A DNA stretch of 14,035 bases from Streptosporangium amethystogenes (lineage in GTDB: Bacteria > Actinomycetota > Actinomycetes > Streptosporangiales > Streptosporangiaceae). Positions 1 to 5,863 of this stretch are shown piece by piece. A program made the position numbers and the translations under genes. The DNA is taken from positions 1 through 14,035 of the forward strand of contig NZ_JOEQ01000067.1 in the NCBI RefSeq assembly GCF_000721075.1, written 5' to 3'. The first letter of the stretch is position 1. Every line of letters begins with the position of its first letter. The notes below the pieces were generated by a model. It had not been told where the DNA came from, searched no databases, and worked only from the letters and a program-made list of their open reading frames with translations.

Positions 1-77
1 CCGAACTCGGCGACGGCCTTAGTCCAGACGTAATCCTTCTCCTTCTTCTGCTCCGTGGCGGTGCGGACCATCGACAT
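1..77 (-). CDS. N-terminal fragment of an unidentified protein, cut by the window edge
   Basis: A minus-strand reading frame starts with ATG at 77-75 and stays open to the window edge, giving about 25 residues that begin MSMVRTATEQKKEKDYVWTK. A purine-rich GGGGGGTGAAG lies directly upstream of the ATG and is a convincing ribosome binding site, which is the main reason for calling this a gene. The visible part is charged and hydrophilic, with no signal peptide or membrane segment. I do not recognise the family, and too little is visible to assign a function. It is transcribed away from the rest of the window. Confidence 0.5.
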   Translation of the reverse strand, partial: MSMVRTATEQKKEKDYVWTKAVAEF

Positions 78-104
78 CTTCACCCCCCGGTTCTCGACGC
101 TTAG

Positions 105-345
105 ATTCAGACGATCAACGCAACGCTGCTAGTGGATGGGTGGATCGTGGCTCGGATGGGTCGGCCGGGAATGTCGGACGCGATGAAAGAAGACTTGTGG
201 CGGCGGTGGCGCCTGCGGCCTTGACCCGCACGAGGACCTGCCCGCTCTCGGGCAATGGCCGATCGACCTCGGCGATCCGCAACACCTCGATTCCACCGAA
301 CTCGTCTTATCTGACTGCCTTTGTCGTTGTCTTGCTTCTCCTGTG
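105..345 (+). pseudogene. Possible frame-broken gene remnant, family unknown
   Basis: From just after a TAG at 102-104, one plus frame reads IQTINATLLVDGWIVARMGR and continues to MKEDLWRRWRLRP before a TGA near 222. The next frame then continues with LDPHEDLPALGQWPIDLGDP and further acidic, protein-like sequence to about 300. Both parts have the composition of real protein, and neither has a proper start or end alone, so one frameshift near 218-225 would join them. The LLVDG stretch faintly recalls the winged-helix HTH_42 proteins, but I cannot assign it. No start codon with a ribosome binding site is evident. It could also be chance coding-like sequence in GC-rich DNA. Confidence 0.27.
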
Positions 346-400
346 GCGCGCGCTGCGCGGCTGACCTCGAGAACGGGAATGGTTCGTGCTGGTGTGGCTG

Positions 401-1126
401 TTACCAGGGCACCGTTCCGGCGTCGTCGAAGAATCCGCCGGTCGGTCCGTCGTCGGGCAGGGTTGCGAGGTGAATCGCGATGGCCGCACCCTGTTGTGGT
501 GTGCGGACGCCATGGAAGCCGTTGAGGTCGGTGGCGGTGAAGCCGGGGCAGCCGGAGTTGATCAGGATGTTGGTCTCGCTCAGTTCCTTGACGTATTGGA
601 TGGTGAGGGCGTTGAGGAAGGTCTTCGAGGCCAAGTAGGCGGCGGGAACCTGGCCCATGTCGATGCCCGGTGTGGTTTGCAGGGCGAACGAGCCGACGCT
701 GCTGGACATGTTGACGATCCGCGGTGATGCCGAGTTGCGCAGCATCGGCAGCATCGCGTTGGTGACTCGGATAACGCCGATCACGTTGGTTTCCAGGACA
801 GCTCGCACGGTCGCGGGCTCGACCGTGGTCGGTGTCTGTGGCATACCGCCGGTGATCGCGGCATTGTTGACCAGGACGTCGAGCCCTCCGGCATGGCCGG
901 CGATCAGCTCGGCCGCGGCGGCGACACTTTCGTCGTCGGTGACGTCGAGCGGCACGCCGAACGCATCGGTCCCGGCCGCGCGCAGCTTCTCGACCGCGGT
1001 GTCGCGGCGTTGTTGATCCCTCGCGCCCACACCGATTCGCCAGCCCAGGGCGCCCAGGCCTACGGCGATCTCGTATCCGATTCCCTTGTTCGCGCCGGTC
1101 ACCAGCGCGATCGTCCGTTCACTCAT
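401..1126 (-). CDS. Short-chain dehydrogenase/reductase (SDR), NAD(P)-dependent
   Basis: A 241-residue classical SDR oxidoreductase, probably cytoplasmic and acting on a carbonyl or alcohol substrate that cannot be deduced. The cofactor motif TGANKGIG is at residues 10-17, the adenine-side LDVTD at 60-64, NNAA at 87-90, the structural Asn in LETNVIG at 114, the catalytic serine region NMSSS at 139-143 and YLASK (Tyr164, Lys168) at 164-168, so the catalytic set is complete. The TGANKGIG form is common in carbonyl-reductase-like SDRs. I chose ATG 1126 because the SDR fold begins there. The frame is open upstream (an ATG lies four codons earlier), but the extra sequence is not SDR-like. It is divergent from a LysR-type regulator with 105 bp between the starts, which suggests control by that regulator. 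Confidence 0.9.
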   Translation of the reverse strand: MSERTIALVTGANKGIGYEIAVGLGALGWRIGVGARDQQRRDTAVEKLRAAGTDAFGVPLDVTDDESVAAAAELIAGHAGGLDVLVNNAAITGGMPQTPTTVEPATVRAVLETNVIGVIRVTNAMLPMLRNSASPRIVNMSSSVGSFALQTTPGIDMGQVPAAYLASKTFLNALTIQYVKELSETNILINSGCPGFTATDLNGFHGVRTPQQGAAIAIHLATLPDDGPTGGFFDDAGTVPW

Positions 1127-1184
1127 GCCGTCAATCATGTTGCGGACTCGGGTGGGGCGTCCAAGACCGGTCAAGTGGGCGGCG

Positions 1185-1199
1185 ATACCGCACGGGTAT
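1185..1199. promoter_or_regulatory. Candidate LysR-type regulator box (T-N11-A dyad)
   Basis: The 15 bp ATACC-GCACG-GGTAT is a perfect inverted repeat with 5-bp arms and a 5-bp centre, and it contains T-N11-A, the defining pattern of LysR-family recognition sites. It lies 33 bp upstream of the LysR start codon and 59 bp upstream of the SDR start, as expected for a regulator that controls a divergent target and itself. A second short palindrome, GACCGGTC, is at 1165-1172. The binding role is inferred from pattern and position. Confidence 0.6.
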
Positions 1200-1231
1200 T
1201 GGTCGTGGTCAGCGCCGGATACGATGAGCTG

Positions 1232-2071
1232 GTGGAGACGCGGGAGTTGCGATACTTCGTCGCCGTAGCCGAGGAGTTGCACTTCGGGCGGGCGGCACAA
1301 CGGCTCTCGATGGCGCAACCACCACTGTCGCGGGCGATCCAGCAGCTGGAACGGCGGCTCGGAGTCGTTCTGCTGCACCGCACCGCTCGCGCCACCGCCT
1401 TAACCGAGGCCGGGTCGGTGCTGCTACGGGAGGCCCGGCTCGCGCTCGACGCGGTCGAAGCCGCCGAGCGCCGCACCCGCCGCGCCGCGGCTGACCAGCC
1501 CGGTGTGGTCCTGGCCACCAAGGCCGGAGCGTCCAGGGAACTCTTGTCGAAGCTTCTGCACGCCTACGCCGCTGAACCGGGCTCAGTGGCAGTCGAGGTG
1601 ATGCTGTGCGGGCCGGGCGAGCCGGAAAGTCTGCTGCGCAACGGGCGTACCGACGTTGCTCTGCTCCACCGGCCTTACGACACGACAGCCGGATTCGACA
1701 CCGAGGATCTGCACACCGAACAGCAGGTCGTGGTCCTGCCCAAGGGGCATCCCCTCGCCAACCGGGCGTATCTGTCGTTAGTCGAGGTCAACGCCCAGAC
1801 GGACCTGCCCCTGCCGCGCTGGCCTGGACGGGATGGCGGCCATCCGGACGGCCCCGGACCGCAGGTGCGCGACCATACCCAACTGTTCCAGCTGATCGCG
1901 CTCGGACTGGCCTGCGCCGTCGTACCCGAGTCGCTCCGAGACCAGCTACGCGACGACCACGCCATCGTGCCGGTGCCGGACGCACCGGCCGTCACGACCG
2001 TCATCGCCTGGCCGCCACACAGCAGATCCAAAGCCGTCGCCGACCTCGTCCGCACCGCGACACGCCTATAG
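1232..2071 (+). CDS. LysR-family transcriptional regulator
   Basis: A 279-residue LysR-type regulator of near-typical family length. Residues 1-60 form the winged helix-turn-helix: ELRYFVAVAEELHFGRAAQR, then PPLSRAIQQLERRLG with the recognition helix near 28-42, and TEAG at 58-61. Residues from about 85 form the periplasmic-binding-protein-like effector domain, with VVVLPKGHPLA and a C-terminal GLACAVVPESL segment. I chose GTG 1232 because the family's N-terminus begins ELRYF only a few residues later. The longer open frame upstream overlaps the SDR gene in antisense and is not family-like. No strong ribosome binding site is seen. The effector is unknown. The divergent SDR gene is the likely target. 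Confidence 0.9.
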   Translation: METRELRYFVAVAEELHFGRAAQRLSMAQPPLSRAIQQLERRLGVVLLHRTARATALTEAGSVLLREARLALDAVEAAERRTRRAAADQPGVVLATKAGASRELLSKLLHAYAAEPGSVAVEVMLCGPGEPESLLRNGRTDVALLHRPYDTTAGFDTEDLHTEQQVVVLPKGHPLANRAYLSLVEVNAQTDLPLPRWPGRDGGHPDGPGPQVRDHTQLFQLIALGLACAVVPESLRDQLRDDHAIVPVPDAPAVTTVIAWPPHSRSKAVADLVRTATRL

Positions 2072-2126
2072 CCGATACCTGCTGCAGCACCGCTGTTCGC
2101 AGGCCGCACGACTGTACCGAGCATCA

Positions 2127-2403
2127 CTAATGTTTCGGGATACATCCGGAAATGCCGCGTGGAGTTCGCGGGTTAAGGGTGAGGGCCCGCGAATACGCGG
2201 TGATCGCACCAGCGATTGCCCCCACGATCGCGCCACCGCTCGGCGCGCCTAGTTCAAACGTCGCAAGCCAAGCGGTGGGCGGATAGGCCAAGAGGCCCAC
2301 GACTTAGGCCGACGCAACAACCGGACAGGCCAGCGACGACGGCACCGACCGCTCCGAAGCGCCCGACCGTCTCTGGCCAATCCGAGGTTCTCCCGCTGGT
2401 CAC
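2127..2403 (-). pseudogene. Frame-broken small membrane protein
   Basis: On the minus strand a GTG at 2403-2401 opens a 49-codon frame, VTSGRTSDWPETVGRFGAVG followed by AVVAGLSGCCVGL, which ends at TGA 2256-2254. A second minus frame covers 2300-2127 and reads VGLLAYPPTAWLATFELGAP followed by GGAIVGAIAGAITAYSRALT, ending at TAG 2129-2127. Joined by one frameshift between about 2315 and 2260, they give a protein of roughly 90 residues with two hydrophobic glycine/alanine-rich segments, the layout of a small two-helix membrane protein. GGAAG lies about 11 nt upstream of the GTG. I do not recognise a family. It could be a true pseudogene, a sequence error, or a programmed shift, the last being least likely. 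Confidence 0.4.
2165..2193. terminator. 8-bp inverted repeat, possible terminator after the LysR gene
   Basis: TTCGCGGG at 2165-2172 pairs perfectly with CCCGCGAA at 2186-2193 around a 13-nt loop, about 95 bp past the LysR stop. There is no T-tract. It lies inside the 3' part of the frame-broken minus-strand remnant, so it may simply be coding sequence. Confidence 0.3.
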
Positions 2404-2504
2404 AGCAATATCGTCTTCCGGTCACCAACTGGCGACAAGATCCGACCGCTCAGCGATCGGGAACCTACCCCCGGCCGTGTACGAAGATCAGCTTGCTAAG
2501 ATGA

Positions 2505-2675
2505 CGGCACTGGCTGCATGAAATCGGGTGTCCACACCCCGGGGGGAACGCCAACAGCGTGCTGGCGTCGCGGTTGGGCGCCGCCGGGGTCGCACCGTCC
2601 ACCACGATGCTCGGGGTGACACGGCTGGCGATCCCCGACCTGATGGTCGAGCTTGAGGGGACCGCCGTCGCCTGA
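2505..2675 (+). pseudogene. 3' remnant of a RidA (YjgF/YER057c/UK114)-family gene
   Basis: A plus frame running from just after TGA 2502-2504 to TGA 2673-2675 encodes NANSVLASRLGAAGVAPSTT and then MLGVTRLAIPDLMVELEGTA, ending TAVA. This matches the C-terminal part of RidA-like proteins, where a helix is followed by a TT-x-x-GV-x-x-L strand and ends in a (V/I)E(I/L)E-TAV strand that carries part of the subunit interface. RidA enzymes hydrolyse reactive enamine/imine intermediates and are about 130 residues long. Only about 45 recognisable residues remain, with no N-terminal half or start codon upstream, so this is a truncated gene. A very strong hairpin follows nine bases later, probably its original terminator. 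Confidence 0.5.
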
Positions 2676-2683
2676 TGCGACCT

Positions 2684-2715
2684 CGCCGCCTCCGGCGGGG
2701 CTGCCGGAGGCGGCG
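2684..2715 (+). terminator. Strong GC hairpin terminator
   Basis: CGCCGCCTCCGGC at 2684-2696 and its exact reverse complement at 2703-2715 form a perfect 13-bp stem with a 6-nt loop (GGGGCT). It starts nine bases after the stop of the RidA-like remnant. It has no T-run, as is common for actinobacterial intrinsic terminators. It also insulates the proline-rich membrane protein gene that starts at 2788. Confidence 0.7.
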
Positions 2716-2787
2716 CCCTGGATCCCGCCCGCGTCGTCAGCGGAAGATTCCCTGGACCGAGTTCGGCGGCTCGGCCACGATGAGGGC

Positions 2788-3402
2788 ATGACGGAGAACG
2801 GACCGGCGCAACCGCCGAGGGCGGGTGGAGGAGCGGGTTTGCGCCCGAACTGGGCGGCGATGAGCGCTCTGGCGGGTGCGGCAGCCGCCGTGGTCGCGCT
2901 GGTCGCCTACCTGATGCCGCCGGCCCCGCCTCCGCAGCCCCCATCCGACGAGGTGGTCACCACCCCGGCTCCGCGGCCGTCGTCACCGGATTCGGTCACC
3001 ACCCGGCCCACACCGCCGGCCCCGCGCCCGTCGCCCGAGTCCAGCGAGCCCCAGCCGCCGGCGCCGAGCCCCACCCGAGCGGTGCCGGTTGTCCCCCCGC
3101 CGGTGCCGGCGGTCCGGCCCGGGGGCTGCGACGAGACGGCGACGGCGCTGACCACATACCGCCGGAACGCCGGGACCACCCGCAGCGGCCAGGCAGCCGC
3201 GGCTCGCCAGACCTACCTCGACCTGATGGGCGCGGTCCTCGACGCGCAAGGAGCGGTGGGGGCGACGATCAGTCGACTGGCCGCCGAATTCCAGGAACTG
3301 AACTTCCGGCTGACCGGCATGACCGGCGGCGATCCCAACCAGGTGATCGCGGATATCAACACGGACCTCGCCGAGCTCAAGAGGCTGTGCGGATCCGGCT
3401 GA
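2788..3402 (+). CDS. Membrane-anchored protein with a proline-rich stalk and a helical C-terminal domain
   Basis: 204 residues in three parts. Residues 1-21 are a polar, probably cytoplasmic N-terminus. Residues 22-43 (WAAMSALAGAAAAVVALVAY and onwards) are one membrane segment without a signal-peptidase site. Residues 44-112 are a Pro/Ser/Thr/Ala-rich stalk like the wall-spanning linkers of actinobacterial surface proteins. Residues 114-204 are mostly alpha-helical and probably extracytoplasmic, with Cys114 and Cys201 at its two ends, which could form a disulphide. ATG 2788 was chosen because GAGGG lies just upstream. The frame is open further upstream, but that stretch overlaps the hairpin and the RidA-like remnant. 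I recognise no family. Function is unknown, and the gene appears to be transcribed alone. Confidence 0.75.
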   Translation: MTENGPAQPPRAGGGAGLRPNWAAMSALAGAAAAVVALVAYLMPPAPPPQPPSDEVVTTPAPRPSSPDSVTTRPTPPAPRPSPESSEPQPPAPSPTRAVPVVPPPVPAVRPGGCDETATALTTYRRNAGTTRSGQAAAARQTYLDLMGAVLDAQGAVGATISRLAAEFQELNFRLTGMTGGDPNQVIADINTDLAELKRLCGSG

Positions 3403-3691
3403 CCTGGTTGGGATCACCGCCGGACCGGCGCGCGGCGGCTGCGGAGCAGCGGGGACCGGCGGGGTCGCAGTCGAGCGCCGCTTCCGCGTGCTCATCGCCT
3501 CTGCTAGCGCACACCCACATCGCGGCTGCGGCAGGCGGTGCACTTCGCGACCTTCCCGATCGACATCCCGCTACGGGCGATGGCTGCCGACTGCCGCCCC
3601 GGCGGCGCATCGAGTCATGCGGCGCAGCGGGGCGCCTGATAGCGGCCTCGGCCGGTGGCGCTGCTGTGTTTCGCTGCTGTACGGCGCGGAG
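3403..3691. other. Gap without a convincing gene
   Basis: A weak 6-bp inverted repeat (CCGCCG 3417-3422, CGGCGG 3433-3438) just after the preceding stop may be a terminator. On the minus strand a short frame (ATG near 3563, TAG near 3504) reads MSIGKVAKCTACRSRDVGVR with one CxxC pair. This resembles the start of a zinc-ribbon protein, but it is too short to call. Longer open frames here are GC-rich shadow frames. Confidence 0.4.
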
Positions 3692-3723
3692 AAGGCCACT
3701 TACCGATCATGGAAGGTGGCCTT
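3692..3723 (-). terminator. Terminator hairpin of the tRNA-Ala remnant
   Basis: AAGGCCAC at 3692-3699 pairs perfectly with GTGGCCTT at 3716-3723 around a 16-nt loop. Read on the minus strand, it begins seven bases after the CC that follows the discriminator base of the tRNA-Ala 3' fragment, where a tRNA terminator would sit. Its survival suggests that this fragment is still in its original 3' chromosomal context. Confidence 0.6.
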
Positions 3724-3730
3724 TGACATG

Positions 3731-3771
3731 GGTGGAGCCTGGGAGATTCGAACTCCCGACATCCTGCTTGC
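3731..3771 (-). repeat. tRNA-Ala(UGC) 3' fragment, left att-like copy
   Basis: Read on the minus strand, this is the 3' half of a tRNA: GCAA from the anticodon loop (from about nt 35), the 3' anticodon stem GCAGG, variable loop ATGTC, T-arm GGGAG-TTCGAAT-CTCCC with a perfect 5-bp stem, acceptor strand AGGCTCC, discriminator A and CC. It matches what I know of bacterial tRNA-Ala(UGC). The 5' half (acceptor, D-arm, 5' anticodon stem) is absent from the adjacent higher coordinates, so the gene is not functional. The break lies in the anticodon loop, a common crossover point for tyrosine integrases. The stretch 3752-3771 recurs at 9175-9194 with one mismatch. Confidence 0.75.
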
Positions 3772-3954
3772 CGGTCACATCGTCGAACGGTCTTCCCTCT
3801 GGTCAAGGGTGAATGCCGGCTGGTGCCGCATGCTCGGGTGCGTCGATGGTGCTGTACAAAGCCGCTGTACGGCAACCCGCGTGCGACCGGCTTTCTCATC
3901 TGATCCGTGTCCGCGGATGTCTGCCGCTGCTACAAGCGCCGCTCCCGGCAACCG

Positions 3955-3986
3955 GTGAAACCGGCCGAGGGTGCCGTGAAACCGGC
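3955..3986 (+). promoter_or_regulatory. Direct repeats upstream of the ABC transporter operon
   Basis: GTGAAACCGGC occurs at 3955-3965 and again at 3976-3986, 21 bp apart (two helical turns), ending 18 bp before the ATPase start codon. The first copy overlaps a dyad, CCGGT-GAA-ACCGG. Repeats on one face of the helix are typical of operator sites, and BTAD/SARP-type regulators bind spaced direct repeats, so the neighbouring regulator is a candidate binder. A second pair, GCTGTAC at 3851-3857 and 3864-3870, lies further upstream. No clear -10/-35 pair is recognised. Confidence 0.4.
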
Positions 3987-4004
3987 GCCGCCGAGAGTGA
4001 AGCC

Positions 4005-5030
4005 ATGACTATCACAGAACTCGGACGTCTCGGGGGCGGCCCGCCCTCCGACAGGAGTACCGACCTGGCCGTACATGCGGAAGGGCTGGTGAAGACGTTC
4101 GGCGGGCACCGTGCCGTCGACGGGATCGATCTGGACGTACGCCCTGGTGAGATCTTCGGCGTCCTCGGCCCGAACGGCGCCGGCAAGACCACCATGCTAC
4201 GGATGCTGGCCACCCTGTTGAAGATCGACGCGGGCCGTGCCGAGATCTTCGGGGCCGACGTGGCCGCCAACCCGCACGTGATCCGCCAGCTGGTCGGCGT
4301 CACCGGACAGTACGCGTCGGTCGACGAGAACCTGACCGCCCGCGAGAACCTCTGGCTCTTCGGTCGCCTGCAGGGCGTCGACGCGCCGCGCGCCCGGCGC
4401 ATCGCCACCGAATTGCTGGGCCAGTTCGGCCTGGAGGAGGCCGCCGACAGACCGATCGCGCAGTTCTCCGGCGGCATGCGCCGGCGCCTCGACCTGGCGG
4501 CCAGCCTGATCACCAGGCCACCGCTGATCTTCCTCGACGAGCCGACCACCGGCCTCGATCCGCGTACGCGCGGCCAGATGTGGGACACCATCCGCGGTCT
4601 GGTCGCCGATGGCTGCACAGTGCTACTGACCACGCAATACCTGGACGAGGCCGATCAGCTCGCCGATCGGGTCGCCGTCATCGACCACGGCCGCAAAGTC
4701 GCCGAGGGCACCCCCGACGAGTTGAAGACCGCGGTCGGCAACTCCGCCCTCCAGCTGCTGCTCGCCAACCCGGACGAGGTGCCCACCGCCGTGGAGATCG
4801 TGCGACGCGTCCTCGGCTCCGACCCGGTTCTCAGCCCGGAGCAGGGCCGCCTCAACGTCGCACTCGACCAGGCCGACCTGGCCGCGGACGTACTGATCGC
4901 GCTGCGCACCGCCGGGGTGTCGATCTCTTCGGTCAGCGTGGCCAAGCCCAGCCTGGACGAGGTGTTCCTCGCCCTCACCGGCCACAAGACGGACCGGAAC
5001 CACGAGACCGGCACAGAGGAGAACCGATGA
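4005..5030 (+). CDS. DrrA-like ABC transporter ATP-binding subunit (drug/antibiotic export)
   Basis: A 341-residue ATPase of the DrrA (daunorubicin-resistance) class, which powers export through an ABC-2 permease at the inner face of the membrane. The Walker A motif GPNGAGKTT is at 55-63, the Q-loop Gln at 102, the signature FSGGMRRRLDLA at 154-165, Walker B LIFLDEP at 174-180, and the D-loop follows. The switch position is Gln211 (TTQYLDEAD) rather than His, as is usual in DrrA proteins. The C-terminal 90 residues, with PSLDEVFLALTG near the end, form the typical DrrA accessory domain. ATG 4005 starts a family-length protein. The frame is open further upstream but not family-like there. Its stop overlaps the permease start in ATGA, so the two are translationally coupled. 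The substrate cannot be deduced. Confidence 0.92.
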   Translation: MTITELGRLGGGPPSDRSTDLAVHAEGLVKTFGGHRAVDGIDLDVRPGEIFGVLGPNGAGKTTMLRMLATLLKIDAGRAEIFGADVAANPHVIRQLVGVTGQYASVDENLTARENLWLFGRLQGVDAPRARRIATELLGQFGLEEAADRPIAQFSGGMRRRLDLAASLITRPPLIFLDEPTTGLDPRTRGQMWDTIRGLVADGCTVLLTTQYLDEADQLADRVAVIDHGRKVAEGTPDELKTAVGNSALQLLLANPDEVPTAVEIVRRVLGSDPVLSPEQGRLNVALDQADLAADVLIALRTAGVSISSVSVAKPSLDEVFLALTGHKTDRNHETGTEENR

Positions 5031-5863
5031 GCACCATGATCACACCCGCCCGTGAGACGGTCCGGGCCGCCGATCGCGTGGCGGCCGCCCGGCGGCGCGT
5101 CTCCCTGAGAGAGACGCTCGGCCAGACCCTGATGATGGCGTGGCGGGCGCTCAAGAAGATGCGCCGCAACCCGGAGCAGTTCTTCGACGTGGCGCTGCAA
5201 CCCATCCTGTTCACCGCGATGTTCGCCTTCATCTTCGGCGGCGCCATCGCAGGCGACGTGCAGAGTTACCTCCCCCTGATGATCCCCGGCATCCTCGCCC
5301 AGACCGTGCTGACGACGTGCATGGCCACGGGCACGCAACTCCGCGAGGACATGGAGAAGGGTGTCTTCGACCGGTTCAAGTCGTTGCCGATCGCCCGGAT
5401 CGCGCCGCTTGCCGGCCCCATGGTGGCCGACCTGCTGCGCTACACGATTGCGGCCACTCTGACTTTCGGCATGGGCCTGGTGATGGGCTACCGCCCGGGC
5501 GGCGGAGCGGGCGGCGTGCTCGCCGCGATCCTGCTGGCGATCATCACGGGCTGGTCGCTGGCGTGGGTCTTCACCTGGGTCGGCACGATCGCCCGAAGCG
5601 CCCAGGCCGTCCAGGGCATCTCCATGATGATCATGTTCCCGTTGACGTTCCTGTCGAACGCGTTCGTCCCCATCGAGACCCTGCCCGGCTGGTTGGCCGC
5701 GTTCGTACGGATCAACCCGGTCTCACACCTGGTCACGGCCGCCCGTGACCTCGCCAACAGCGCCCTCGTCAGCGGAGAGGTGGCCTGGACGCTCCTGGCG
5801 TGCGTGATCGTCATCGCGATCTTCGCGCCGCTGTCGGTACGCAGTTACAAGCGGCACATGTGA
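5027..5863 (+). CDS. DrrB-like ABC-2 type transporter permease
   Basis: A 278-residue ABC-2 permease partner of the preceding ATPase. After a cytoplasmic N-terminus with a short amphipathic region (RNPEQFFDVALQPILF), about six membrane segments are visible near residues 57-75, 84-103, 132-153, 163-186, 196-214 and 253-271. The conserved MATGTQLREDMEKGVFDRFK loop (residues 99-118) and the INPVSHLVTAAR region near 229-240 are hallmarks of the family. ATG 5027 overlaps the ATPase TGA by four bases and is preceded by GAGGAG, so the start is well supported. The last 141 bases overlap in antisense with the 3' end of the convergent BTAD regulator frame. It most likely forms a drug or metabolite exporter with the ATPase. 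Confidence 0.92.
   Translation: MSTMITPARETVRAADRVAAARRRVSLRETLGQTLMMAWRALKKMRRNPEQFFDVALQPILFTAMFAFIFGGAIAGDVQSYLPLMIPGILAQTVLTTCMATGTQLREDMEKGVFDRFKSLPIARIAPLAGPMVADLLRYTIAATLTFGMGLVMGYRPGGGAGGVLAAILLAIITGWSLAWVFTWVGTIARSAQAVQGISMMIMFPLTFLSNAFVPIETLPGWLAAFVRINPVSHLVTAARDLANSALVSGEVAWTLLACVIVIAIFAPLSVRSYKRHM

Noticed and set aside
893..1231. Long N-terminal extension of the LysR frame to ATG 893
   Set aside because: It is antisense to the SDR gene and lacks LysR-family features. The family N-terminus begins at GTG 1232.
2983..3543. 186-residue minus-strand frame
   Set aside because: Antisense to the proline-rich membrane protein. It is Arg/Gly-rich with no supported start.
3731..3830. A complete tRNA gene on the minus strand
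   Set aside because: The 3' half is excellent, but no matching 5' acceptor strand, D-arm or 5' anticodon stem is present upstream, so it is only a fragment.
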